The notes under the pieces were generated by a model. The model did no database searches, was not told the DNA's origin, and saw only the letters and a list, made by a program, of their open reading frames with translations. From assembly GCF_051414115.1 (NCBI RefSeq), contig NZ_JBLKNZ010000001.1, forward strand, positions 1,364,001 through 1,428,000: a stretch of DNA of 64,000 nucleotides, given 5' to 3'. A program made the translations under genes and the position numbers. Numbering within the stretch: position 1 is the first letter of the stretch; each line of letters begins with the position of its first letter. Of this stretch, positions 41,388 to 48,204 are shown piece after piece. Source of the stretch: Halovenus marina (GTDB lineage Archaea > Halobacteriota > Halobacteria > Halobacteriales > Haloarculaceae).

Positions 41388-41782
41388 GGGTCACCTCCGG
41401 TCGCGATGTTGGACAGTGCTGTCTGTATCCGGTCGATGGACTGGTCGCCGCCGACAATCGCCATGAGTGCGCCGTCGTCGTGATATCTCGTCACGATACA
41501 GCGGTCGTCGAGGATCCGCACGTCCCCTTCCACACGAGAGGCGTGCTCGAAGAGGCTATCGGTGAACAGATCGTTTTCAAGGAAGTCGACACCAAAGTAA
41601 TACTGCAGATCGTCGACCGAGTGCGTATCGACGAAGGAATCACCGAGATGATACGGTGTGAACGTCTCACGGTCGTACCCTGCAAACAGGTGGATCTCTC
41701 CGTCGATCGTATCCGTGAGTGCTGCCACCGCGTTCTCCACGGACATTCCTGGGAAGGGTTGCCGGTTCGTGCTGATAGTCAT
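41384..41782 (-). CDS. Small cytosolic protein of the unknown three-gene operon
   Basis: A 132-residue protein with mixed alpha-beta character. Blocks are FPGMSVENAVAALTDTIDGE, IHLFAGYDRETFTPYHLGDS, DDLQYYFGVDFLENDLFTDSL and GALMAIVGGDQSIDRIQTAL. The pattern (helix, beta, negatively charged loops, final helix) resembles small roadblock-like or profilin-like sensory folds of haloarchaea, a guess. No signal peptide, membrane segment or catalytic motif is present. Both its ends overlap neighbours by 4 bases, so the three proteins are made together. Confidence 0.65.
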   Translation of the reverse strand: MTISTNRQPFPGMSVENAVAALTDTIDGEIHLFAGYDRETFTPYHLGDSFVDTHSVDDLQYYFGVDFLENDLFTDSLFEHASRVEGDVRILDDRCIVTRYHDDGALMAIVGGDQSIDRIQTALSNIATGGDP

Positions 41783-43317
41783 CCTTCCTCCTCGGGGGTC
41801 GCCCCAAATGCCTCCTCCAGTCGCGAACTGAACGCCTCGACCGTCTCGACGCGCACCTGTATGTCGGCGAGTTCCGTCTCGATTCGCTCTTCCATCGCCT
41901 CGACGGCAGCCTCGGTATCAGCCTGCTGGCTGGAGAGGTCCTCGAGTTCGCGGCCATAGTCTTCAGTCAGTTCCTCGACTGACTCCTGTGCCCGTTCGAG
42001 TTCGGCTGTGAGTTCCTCGACGGCCGTCTCGATTTCCTGTACGTTCGATCGAATCGACGACTGGCCCGCTTCTAGCTCCGAGAGTCGGTCTTCCATCTCA
42101 CCGATATCGCCTGCGATGCTGTCGAGCGTCTCGTCGGTCTCGTCGGCGTACTCGGTTGGCGTCCCACGTTCGTCGATAAACTCCTCTAGCAGGTCCACGT
42201 AGGCGGCGAAGTCGTCCATCCGTGCCTGAACGTGGTGCAGTCTGATCTGGTCCGTTCGAGAGTGGGCCTCTGCGGTGTGCATCATATCCGTACGCTCAAG
42301 TGCCTCCCGAAGGGACGCGGCTTCGTCGGACGACCCGTCGAGTTCCGTTAGCTCTTCGGTCAGTTCGGACACGAGACTTCGCTTGGGCACGGAGCGGTTC
42401 CGTTCGTCAGTCGCTTCACCTGAATCTTCACTGACTTCCGAGGAACGTCCGTCCGTGTCGCCACCGGCCTCTGCCATCTTGGTATCGCTCAGTGAGAGGT
42501 TCGCTGGCGAGTTTTTGTGCCAGTTCGTTCCCGCATCGGTGTCTGTGGATGTGTCTTTCATCGCTGTTCGGTCGCTGTCGTGTTCGGTTGAGTGTGTGCT
42601 GTCGTCTGCCTCAGTCGGTCGGGTCTCAGTGTCTTCATCTGACCTGTCGGTCACATCGCTGTCCGTCGGGTCTGTCAGGTTCAGCGTCCCCTCGTCGCTC
42701 TCCGGGGTCTTCTCCTCCTGCTCGTCGCTCCCCGCGTTCGCCGCCGAGCTGTCGCCCTCCGTCACATTCTCACCATCCGTCGAACCGTCACGGGCCGGAG
42801 TCGTCTCGGCAGAATCGTCGGCCGGTGCGGTAAGCGAGAGTCGCTCCGTTTCGTCGTCGTCAGGCGCCTCGTCACTGTCCTGAAAAATCGTCTCTCGGGC
42901 CCGTCCGAGGAGTCCCGCACTGTTCTCTCCGTCGTCCTGTCGCTCCGTCGTCACTCGGCTGTGCGTGATCTGTGGCTGCTCGGACAGTGAGACAGCCCCG
43001 GACGGCTCACTCGCGAAGACGATACCGAGCGTGAGCGAACACTCCTCGTTGGGATCCACTGACTGTTCGATGCGGATCGTATCGTCGTCGGTTTCCTCCC
43101 ACGTATTCGGCTGATGGGCGCGGTGAAAGCCTATCTTCGAGTAGTCCTCCACGGGCAGACTGTCCTCCAGCACCACCTCCAGCGGCTCGTCGGCCGTGGA
43201 TAGTATCGTGTATCTGAGGAGAAGGCCATCTTCCCGCCGTTCCGGATCCTTCTCGACAGTCACCGGTCCGGTTTCGCACGTGTGACTGACAGTGTCTGGC
43301 TGTTCTGACTTAGCCAT
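41779..43317 (-). CDS. Beta-domain / disordered / coiled-coil protein, first main gene of the unknown operon
   Basis: A 512-residue protein. Residues 1-120 are beta-rich (VSHTCETGPVTVEKDPERRE, LEVVLEDSLPVEDYSKIGFH, ECSLTLGIVFASEPSGAVS). Residues 130-320 are Ser/Thr/Asp/Glu-rich and disordered. Residues 325-340 hold the motif KRSLVSELTEEL. Residues 345-500 form a long coiled coil, broken near TPTEYADETDE. No membrane segment is seen. The design suggests a scaffold or docking protein. A possible 29-codon leader frame overlaps its start. It is translationally coupled to the next gene. No family recognised. Confidence 0.7.
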   Translation of the reverse strand: MAKSEQPDTVSHTCETGPVTVEKDPERREDGLLLRYTILSTADEPLEVVLEDSLPVEDYSKIGFHRAHQPNTWEETDDDTIRIEQSVDPNEECSLTLGIVFASEPSGAVSLSEQPQITHSRVTTERQDDGENSAGLLGRARETIFQDSDEAPDDDETERLSLTAPADDSAETTPARDGSTDGENVTEGDSSAANAGSDEQEEKTPESDEGTLNLTDPTDSDVTDRSDEDTETRPTEADDSTHSTEHDSDRTAMKDTSTDTDAGTNWHKNSPANLSLSDTKMAEAGGDTDGRSSEVSEDSGEATDERNRSVPKRSLVSELTEELTELDGSSDEAASLREALERTDMMHTAEAHSRTDQIRLHHVQARMDDFAAYVDLLEEFIDERGTPTEYADETDETLDSIAGDIGEMEDRLSELEAGQSSIRSNVQEIETAVEELTAELERAQESVEELTEDYGRELEDLSSQQADTEAAVEAMEERIETELADIQVRVETVEAFSSRLEEAFGATPEEEG

Positions 43318-43399
43318 GACTTACCTCCGTCTCCGCTTGTCTCGTCGTCCTGTGCTCGATACTGCGACCACGTGTCGGGGTCAGTTCGGCTTGGTTCAT
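43310..43399 (-). CDS. Possible 29-residue leader peptide overlapping the operon's first gene
   Basis: On the minus strand an ATG opens a frame reading MNQAELTPTRGRSIEHRTTR and ending QAETEVSHG. Its stop lies 8 bases inside the start of the 512-residue protein's gene. It lies between the predicted promoter (TATA near 43482-43490) and that gene. Such overlap could couple translation. It has no domain, so it could also be chance; conservation would decide. Confidence 0.35.
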   Translation of the reverse strand: MNQAELTPTRGRSIEHRTTRQAETEVSHG

Positions 43400-43481
43400 G
43401 TTCTCCTCCGTGCTGCCGAACGAGTGGGATCAACCCACTTTCGTCGGCGTGTAATACCGGCTTACCCGACAGTGTGTGATT

Positions 43482-43490
43482 GTTATAGAG
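43482..43490 (-). promoter_or_regulatory. Likely TATA box of the unknown operon
   Basis: On the minus strand CTCTATAAC lies about 85 bases before the possible leader start and 165 before the main gene, giving an unusually long leader. A second AT-rich core (CGATATACA) lies just upstream on the same strand. Confidence 0.4.
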
Positions 43491-43581
43491 TGTATATCGA
43501 CGACAGAGAGGTCGGAAAAGTCGTTAGAAAGATCCTACGGCGTTGGCGATCAGAGACCGAGTGTTGCCCTGCGACCGTCAG

Positions 43582-43761
43582 TCAACCGAGCTTCTGGAGC
43601 ACCTGCAGGTCCCGCTCTGTATGCAGATATTCGGAAAGCCGACGACTCGCGTGACAGTTGGGGCAGTGAAACGTTCGTCCGCTCTCGGGCAAGTCGACAG
43701 GATCCGTTTGCCAGTCTTTCCCACACTCCGGACACACGAGCCGAACAGTCGCCTCGTTCAT
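43582..43761 (-). CDS. 59-residue zinc-binding protein (DUF7836-like)
   Basis: A small protein beginning MNEATVRLVCPECGKDWQTD, continuing DLPESGRTFHCPNCHASRRL. Two CxxC knuckles (CPEC, CPNC) make one zinc ribbon; the C-terminus is a charged helix. I recall the haloarchaeal family DUF7836, unverified. A longer in-frame start at 43893 would overlap the DUF357 gene's end and adds residues with no family likeness. A TATA-like GTTTATGTTG lies about 25 bases upstream. Function unknown. Confidence 0.75.
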   Translation of the reverse strand: MNEATVRLVCPECGKDWQTDPVDLPESGRTFHCPNCHASRRLSEYLHTERDLQVLQKLG

Positions 43762-43831
43762 GTGAGTGTACAACACACCCCACAACATAAACTTCGTGGT
43801 AGGGGGACCGGACGGCCGGAAGCTGCTCAGG

Positions 43832-44113
43832 TCACACGGTGAATAGGTGTCCCTCCCGGGGAACGTCGAGCAAGCCGATTCGGGCGCCAGCATCGAGGAA
43901 GGCGTGGCCGTAGGAAAACGCTGCGAGGGCGTTCACTAGATCATCGTCGTCTCGGAAGTGACGCCCGTCTTCGAGATACGACTCGGCCATCTCCATGCAG
44001 TCAGCTCCGGCGTCTGCGAGTGGCGTCTCGGCTGGTCCGGCGACTGTCGCCTCCGCGACAGCCTCGGAGAGCAACCGCTCGTATCGGTCCGTCTTTTCGC
44101 TGAGTTCGGCCAT
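43832..44113 (-). CDS. DUF357 domain protein
   Basis: A 93-residue all-helical protein of the archaeal DUF357 family. The N-terminal helix is DRYERLLSEAVAEATVAGP; the middle MEMAESYLEDGRHFRDDDDL and end NALAAFSYGHAFLDAGARIGL are characteristic (alternating acidic and aromatic residues of a two-helix tetratricopeptide-like unit). Members are often found near translation or tRNA genes, but no function is established. It is divergent from the thioredoxin reductase gene. Confidence 0.85.
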   Translation of the reverse strand: MAELSEKTDRYERLLSEAVAEATVAGPAETPLADAGADCMEMAESYLEDGRHFRDDDDLVNALAAFSYGHAFLDAGARIGLLDVPREGHLFTV

Positions 44114-44212
44114 ACGCGGTGGTCGGGTCCCGTCGCGCTTGGCTCTTTTCCCATAGCTAACGAGTCGAGGCTACAGCGCAACCTACAAACCGGTTCTTGC
44201 CCAACTTCGCGT

Positions 44213-45265
44213 ATGGACTCTGAGGTGCGCGAACACCGGCGGATGATAATCGCCGGGACAGGGATCGCCGGACTGACGGCCGCAATCTACGCCGGTCGTG
44301 CGAACAACGACCCGCTCGTGCTGGAGGGCGACGAACCGGGCGGGCAGTTGACGCTCACGACCGACGTGGCAAACTATCCCGGCTTTCCCGAGGGCATCGG
44401 CGGGACGGAACTCGTAAACCGGATGAAAGAGCAGGCCGAGCAGTTCGGCTCGGAGACACAGCACGGCGTCATCGAGCGCGTCGAAAAGCGAGACGACGGG
44501 CACTTTCTCGTTACAGTCTCGAACGGTGATACCTACTCCTGTGACGCGTTCATCGCGGCCTCGGGAGCGAGCGCGCGAACGCTCGACGTCCCCGGCGAGG
44601 ACGAACTCATGGGGTATGGCGTCTCGACGTGTGCGACCTGCGATGGCGCGTTCTTCCGCGGTGAGGACATGCTTGTCGTCGGCGGTGGCGACGCAGCCAT
44701 GGAGGAGGCTACCTTCCTGACGAAGTTCGCTGACACCGTCTATCTCGCACACCGCCGAGAGAACTTCCGCGCGGAGGCCCACTGGGTCGAGCGCGTGCGA
44801 AAGAAGGCCGAGGCAGGCGACATCGAGATCATGAAAAACACCGAGTTGCTGGAAGTCCACGGCTCGCCCGAGGAGGGCGTCGACCACGTCACCCTCGCTC
44901 GCAACAAGTCGGGCCATCCCAAGGAACACCTCGACGACCCCGAGACCGAACAGTTCGAGATGGACGTCGGCGCGGTCTTTCTCGCAATCGGGCACACGCC
45001 GAACACCGAGTATCTCGAAGACACCGGCGTCGAGATGGACGAGGCGGGCTACATCGAGACGGTCGGCGGCGACGGGGGCGGGCAGACCGGAACTGCCGTC
45101 GAGGGACTCTTTGGCGCGGGCGACGTCGTCGACCACCACTATCAGCAGGCGATCACCGCTGGCGGTATGGGCTGTAAGGCCGCGATGGACGCCGACGAGT
45201 ATCTCGAAGACGTTCCCGTCGCCGTGGAATCCGGCGAGACGGCCGCTGCGGAACGCGACGACTGA
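44213..45265 (+). CDS. trxB: Thioredoxin-disulfide reductase family flavoprotein
   Basis: A 350-residue FAD/NAD(P)H enzyme. FAD-binding motif MIIAGTGIAGLTAAIYAGRA, GGQLTLTTDVANYPGFPEG, redox centre CATCDGAFF, NADPH-binding VVGGGDAAMEEATFL with HRRENFRAE, and the C-terminal FAD motif GLFGAGDVVDHHYQQAITAGGMGCKAA. The active CxxC and domain order are those of TrxB, so it should pass electrons to thioredoxins. Haloarchaea have several TrxB-like paralogues, some NADPH-independent; exact partner is open. Insertions at 235-260 (SGHPKEHLDDPETEQ) are slightly longer than in bacteria. Confidence 0.92.
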   Translation: MDSEVREHRRMIIAGTGIAGLTAAIYAGRANNDPLVLEGDEPGGQLTLTTDVANYPGFPEGIGGTELVNRMKEQAEQFGSETQHGVIERVEKRDDGHFLVTVSNGDTYSCDAFIAASGASARTLDVPGEDELMGYGVSTCATCDGAFFRGEDMLVVGGGDAAMEEATFLTKFADTVYLAHRRENFRAEAHWVERVRKKAEAGDIEIMKNTELLEVHGSPEEGVDHVTLARNKSGHPKEHLDDPETEQFEMDVGAVFLAIGHTPNTEYLEDTGVEMDEAGYIETVGGDGGGQTGTAVEGLFGAGDVVDHHYQQAITAGGMGCKAAMDADEYLEDVPVAVESGETAAAERDD

Positions 45266-45341
45266 GGACTCGGTCCGGCGGTCTGTCCGAGTCATCGCAC
45301 AAAGACACAGAGACTTTAGGACAGCGCTCTCTTGTAGAGGT

Positions 45342-45626
45342 ATGGCAGAAGAAACTGCTACCGTCCGAATCGAAACCGACGACGCGAGCGACGAACTGAC
45401 GGTTCCCGTTGCCATCCTCGAGATGCTCAGCGAGGGCGACGAGGACATCACCACCGTCGTGGGGGACCTCGCGATGCTCGGAATCGCACAGCAGGCCCAC
45501 GGCATCGTCCATCACCAACACGGCGACGTCGACGAGGACATCGAGGCGGCCGAAGAGCTGACGATGGACCTGTTCGAAGAGCGATTCGGACAGAGCTACG
45601 GTGAGATGACCGGCCACTCGCACTGA
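45342..45626 (+). CDS. Haloarchaeal conserved protein (DUF7545-like)
   Basis: A 94-residue acidic protein. It begins MAEETATVRIETDDASDELT, then VPVAILEMLSEGDEDITTVV, GDLAMLGIAQQAHGIVHHQH and acidic helices ending GEMTGHSH. The His-rich centre (HGIVHHQHGD) and C-terminal HSH could bind metal but no classical site is complete. I recall family DUF7545, unverified. It follows the trxB gene on the same strand after 76 bases with its own promoter-like AT-rich stretch. Function unknown. Confidence 0.65.
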   Translation: MAEETATVRIETDDASDELTVPVAILEMLSEGDEDITTVVGDLAMLGIAQQAHGIVHHQHGDVDEDIEAAEELTMDLFEERFGQSYGEMTGHSH

Positions 45627-45752
45627 GCGAATTGTCCTTTTGCCGTCCGCTCGCAACCGTTCACCTCGCATCGCCGATCGATCGCTTCGTAGCGTCAGGC
45701 TATGCTCGGCGCGGAATATGCACTTATTACCGATTCTGACGTAGTTCGAACG

Positions 45753-46010
45753 ATGACACGCGAAGTAACACTCAACGCCAGTTCGGCAGTGTTCGAGGAA
45801 CTCGACTACCCAATCGACCGGGACGTGGCAGCAGAACAGCTCGCAGACGTCACGTTACAGTTGGCTGACGGCGAGGCGAATCTCGGCGGGTTGATCGCTG
45901 ACAGCACCACGGAGACGTTCGAGTCTTCGGAGGCGCTCGAGGCGGAACTCCACAACGTGCTCCCGCGCGAGGCGGTCGGCGAGCCGTATCAGTCAGAGGG
46001 AGAGGGATAG
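45753..46010 (+). CDS. DUF5789 family protein
   Basis: An 85-residue cytosolic protein beginning MTREVTLNASSAVFEELDYP. The pattern DRDVAAEQLADVTLQLADGEANLGGLI and the C-terminus VLPREAVGEPYQSEGEG are characteristic of this small haloarchaeal family (from memory, DUF5789). It is all-alpha and acidic. I chose the Met at 45753 because it gives the conserved N-terminus. It is 4 bases from the next gene, so the two are probably one operon. Function unknown. Confidence 0.8.
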   Translation: MTREVTLNASSAVFEELDYPIDRDVAAEQLADVTLQLADGEANLGGLIADSTTETFESSEALEAELHNVLPREAVGEPYQSEGEG

Positions 46011-46014
46011 CGTC

Positions 46015-46209
46015 ATGACAGAAGACCATCCGCCACGCGACTCTCCGGGGTGGGACAATCCGGACTGCTGTCCGTTCTGTGGCACGTCACTCTCGGATGG
46101 CGGGATGGGCTTTATCGACCACATCGAAGACGAAGCGACGTGCCGAGAGCGATTCGAGGCCTGGCGAGCGCAGATTCGAGACGACATCGGCGGGGAGTGG
46201 GGCGGATAA
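46015..46209 (+). CDS. 64-residue zinc-binding protein (DUF7501-like)
   Basis: A small protein with an N-terminal CCPFCGTSLSDGGMGFIDHIE and a later Cys in EATCRERFEAWRAQI. The layout CPFC...H...C suggests one zinc site of the CxxC-H-C type, like a C2H2-derived finger. I recall the haloarchaeal family DUF7501, unverified. It starts 4 bases after the DUF5789 gene and is convergent with the riboflavin reductase gene. Function unknown. Confidence 0.72.
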   Translation: MTEDHPPRDSPGWDNPDCCPFCGTSLSDGGMGFIDHIEDEATCRERFEAWRAQIRDDIGGEWGG

Positions 46210-46231
46210 TGACCCAACGGTCGGACGGCAG

Positions 46232-46894
46232 TCAGGGGACGTCGTAGGATACCAACACGCCGTCGTCGAGTCGTTCGACAGTATCGAGGGAGAGTCGCGG
46301 GAAGTCGTCGGCGAACCCCTCCCCGTCTGCGAGTGTCGGCGCGCCCTGCCCGCCGACGAGCATCGACCCGACGAACACCGAGAGTTCGTCGACCAGTTCC
46401 GCCGCGAACAGCGAGAAGATGAGTTCCCCGCCGCCCTCGACGAGCAACTGGTCGATCCCGTGAGCGTCGAGTTCCGAGAGCCCTGCTTCGAGGTCGACGC
46501 GGTCCGTTCCGGCCCGGATGACCGTCGCGCCGAGGTCCTCCATTCGAGAGATACGAGCGTCAGGTGCCCGGTCGCTGACGAGCAGATACGTCTCCGCGCG
46601 GTCGTCGAGTATCGTGGCGTCCGGCGGCGTTCGGATCTGCGAGTCGACCGCAACGCGTGCGGGATTCGGCGGGTCGCCCGCCGCTGTGCGTTCGCTCTGA
46701 CGACGCTCGCTATCGACGGTGAGCGAGGGGTCGTCCGCGAGCACAGTTCCGACGCCGACCACGACCGCATCGCTGTCGGCTCGCAGCGCGTCGACCCGGT
46801 CGAAGTCGTCTGCTCCGCTTATCTCCACCTGCGTTCGCTCCCGCGAGGAGAGCTTCCCGTCGACGCTCATCGCCGCGTTGACGCGGACGTGCAT
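46232..46894 (-). CDS. 2,5-diamino-6-ribosylamino-pyrimidinone 5'-phosphate reductase (archaeal RibD/ArfC type)
   Basis: A 220-residue NADPH-dependent reductase of the dihydrofolate-reductase-like RibD C-terminal family. In archaeal riboflavin and F420 synthesis it reduces the ribosyl group before deamination. Motifs are VNAAMSVDGKLSSRERTQ, VVVGVGTVLADDPSLTVD, NPARVAVDSQIRTPPDA and LVEGGGELIFSLFAAELVDEL with GSMLVGGQGAPTLADG. No deaminase domain is fused, as expected in archaea. ribE is 30 kb away. It is convergent with the DUF7501-like gene. Confidence 0.92.
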   Translation of the reverse strand: MHVRVNAAMSVDGKLSSRERTQVEISGADDFDRVDALRADSDAVVVGVGTVLADDPSLTVDSERRQSERTAAGDPPNPARVAVDSQIRTPPDATILDDRAETYLLVSDRAPDARISRMEDLGATVIRAGTDRVDLEAGLSELDAHGIDQLLVEGGGELIFSLFAAELVDELSVFVGSMLVGGQGAPTLADGEGFADDFPRLSLDTVERLDDGVLVSYDVP

Positions 46895-46952
46895 ACCGTC
46901 TCTACTGTCAGCACGCCCATGAGTGTTTGTCTCGCGGTGAGCAGACCAGTCA

Positions 46953-48050
46953 TCACCGGAGCGGCGACTGCGAGCGGTCGGGGCGGGAACTGAGCGTCAG
47001 ATCGACGGTTTGCTCGGTGCCGTCCCGGAGGATCGTCAGCTGAATCGTATCCCCCGGTTGTGTCCGGAGCGCGAGATAGCTCGCCAGGTCCTCGAACGAA
47101 CGCATCTGTGTTCCCTCCACTGCAAGGAGGACGTCCCCGCCGACCGGGAGTCGCGTCCCGTCGGCGGATTCGAGGGTGCTCTGTTGGAGCACGCCGTCCG
47201 CTGGCCCGCCGCGGACGGTCTGGACGACGAGCAATCCCCGAGGTTCCGTCAGCCCGTTCGCGTCGGCAACGGTCGGGGTCACCGTATCGAGTGAGATGCC
47301 CATGTAGGCGTGTTCGTAATCGCCAGTGTCGATGAGTCGCGGGACGACGCGCTGGGTGAGCGCAGCCGAGATCCCAAAGGCGATGTTGTCTCCGCGCTTC
47401 GAGTTGACGACGCCGACGACAGTCCCGTCCAGAGACATCAGCGGCCCGCCGCTGTTGCCCGGGTTGACTGCGGCGTCAGTCTGGATCGCATCGGGGATCC
47501 GATACCCGGCTGGCGACGGGATCAGCCGGTCGGTGCCGCTGACGATGCCTGACGTGACAGTACCATCGAGGTCGTAGGGGTTCCCGATTGCGACGACTTT
47601 CTGGCCGATGACCGGGGCCTTTTTAATGAACGGGAGTGGCTGAGCGGTATCGGGAACAGACTCCGCGCTGATGACCGCGAGATCACTGTGGGGGTCCGTT
47701 CCGCGAACCTCGCCGTCCCCCCACGTGCCGTCGTGATACCGGAGTTGTGTGGTCGAAGCGGTCCCGACGACGTGGGCGTTCGTAATGACGTGTTCGTCGT
47801 CGTACATGAACCCAGTTCCCTGTCCCTGGCCTGTCTGCACCAGAACGACCGAGGGGATGGTATCACGGTAGACTCGCGTGTACTCACTTCCGTCCGCTTT
47901 GGCGAGTGGCTCTGTCTGGGGGGTGTCAGTTTGCTCGGCGGGTGGCGAGTCATCGTCCGAGAACGGCGCGCTACAACCTGCAAGTGCTGTCACGAGGCTG
48001 ACACTCCCGAGTTTGAGGAACTCCCGGCGGGTGGATGTCTCTCTGGGCAT
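46953..48050 (-). CDS. HtrA/DegP-type serine protease, Tat-exported lipoprotein
   Basis: A 365-residue extracytoplasmic protease. The N-terminus MPRETSTRREFLKLGSVSLV is a twin-arginine signal, followed by lipobox LAGC (Cys26), so it is probably exported folded and anchored by lipid. The trypsin-like domain has His93 (ITNAHVV), Asp123 (HSDLAVI) and Ser200 (NPGNSGGPL): the triad is complete. One C-terminal PDZ domain follows (about 265-355; GGPADGVLQ, GGDVLLAVEGTQM). The role is quality control of envelope proteins. Starting at 48050 avoids translating into the palindromic repeat just upstream. Confidence 0.92.
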   Translation of the reverse strand: MPRETSTRREFLKLGSVSLVTALAGCSAPFSDDDSPPAEQTDTPQTEPLAKADGSEYTRVYRDTIPSVVLVQTGQGQGTGFMYDDEHVITNAHVVGTASTTQLRYHDGTWGDGEVRGTDPHSDLAVISAESVPDTAQPLPFIKKAPVIGQKVVAIGNPYDLDGTVTSGIVSGTDRLIPSPAGYRIPDAIQTDAAVNPGNSGGPLMSLDGTVVGVVNSKRGDNIAFGISAALTQRVVPRLIDTGDYEHAYMGISLDTVTPTVADANGLTEPRGLLVVQTVRGGPADGVLQQSTLESADGTRLPVGGDVLLAVEGTQMRSFEDLASYLALRTQPGDTIQLTILRDGTEQTVDLTLSSRPDRSQSPLR

Positions 48051-48125
48051 CTCGTGGTCTAGTTGTCCGCGGACATGTATGGATGTTGTGCGGGATATCA
48101 AGCGGTCACGGAGAGGACGACACTC

Positions 48126-48204
48126 ATACTGCTGGCTGTACGTTCGCAAAGATATTCGCCACCCCGCGGTGGCGAATTCTTCAAAATGGTACAGCCAGCA
48201 GTAT
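48126..48204. repeat. 79-base palindromic repeat element, copy 2
   Basis: The same architecture as the copy at 12274-12353: 15-base terminal inverted repeats (ATACTGCTGGCTGTA and its complement) and an inner palindrome (ATTCGCCACC/GGTGGCGAAT around CCGC) near 48152-48175. Its right end reaches the first base of the aCPSF1 stop codon on the minus strand. It lies between the HtrA-like gene's 5' end and the aCPSF1 gene's 3' end. Confidence 0.85.
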
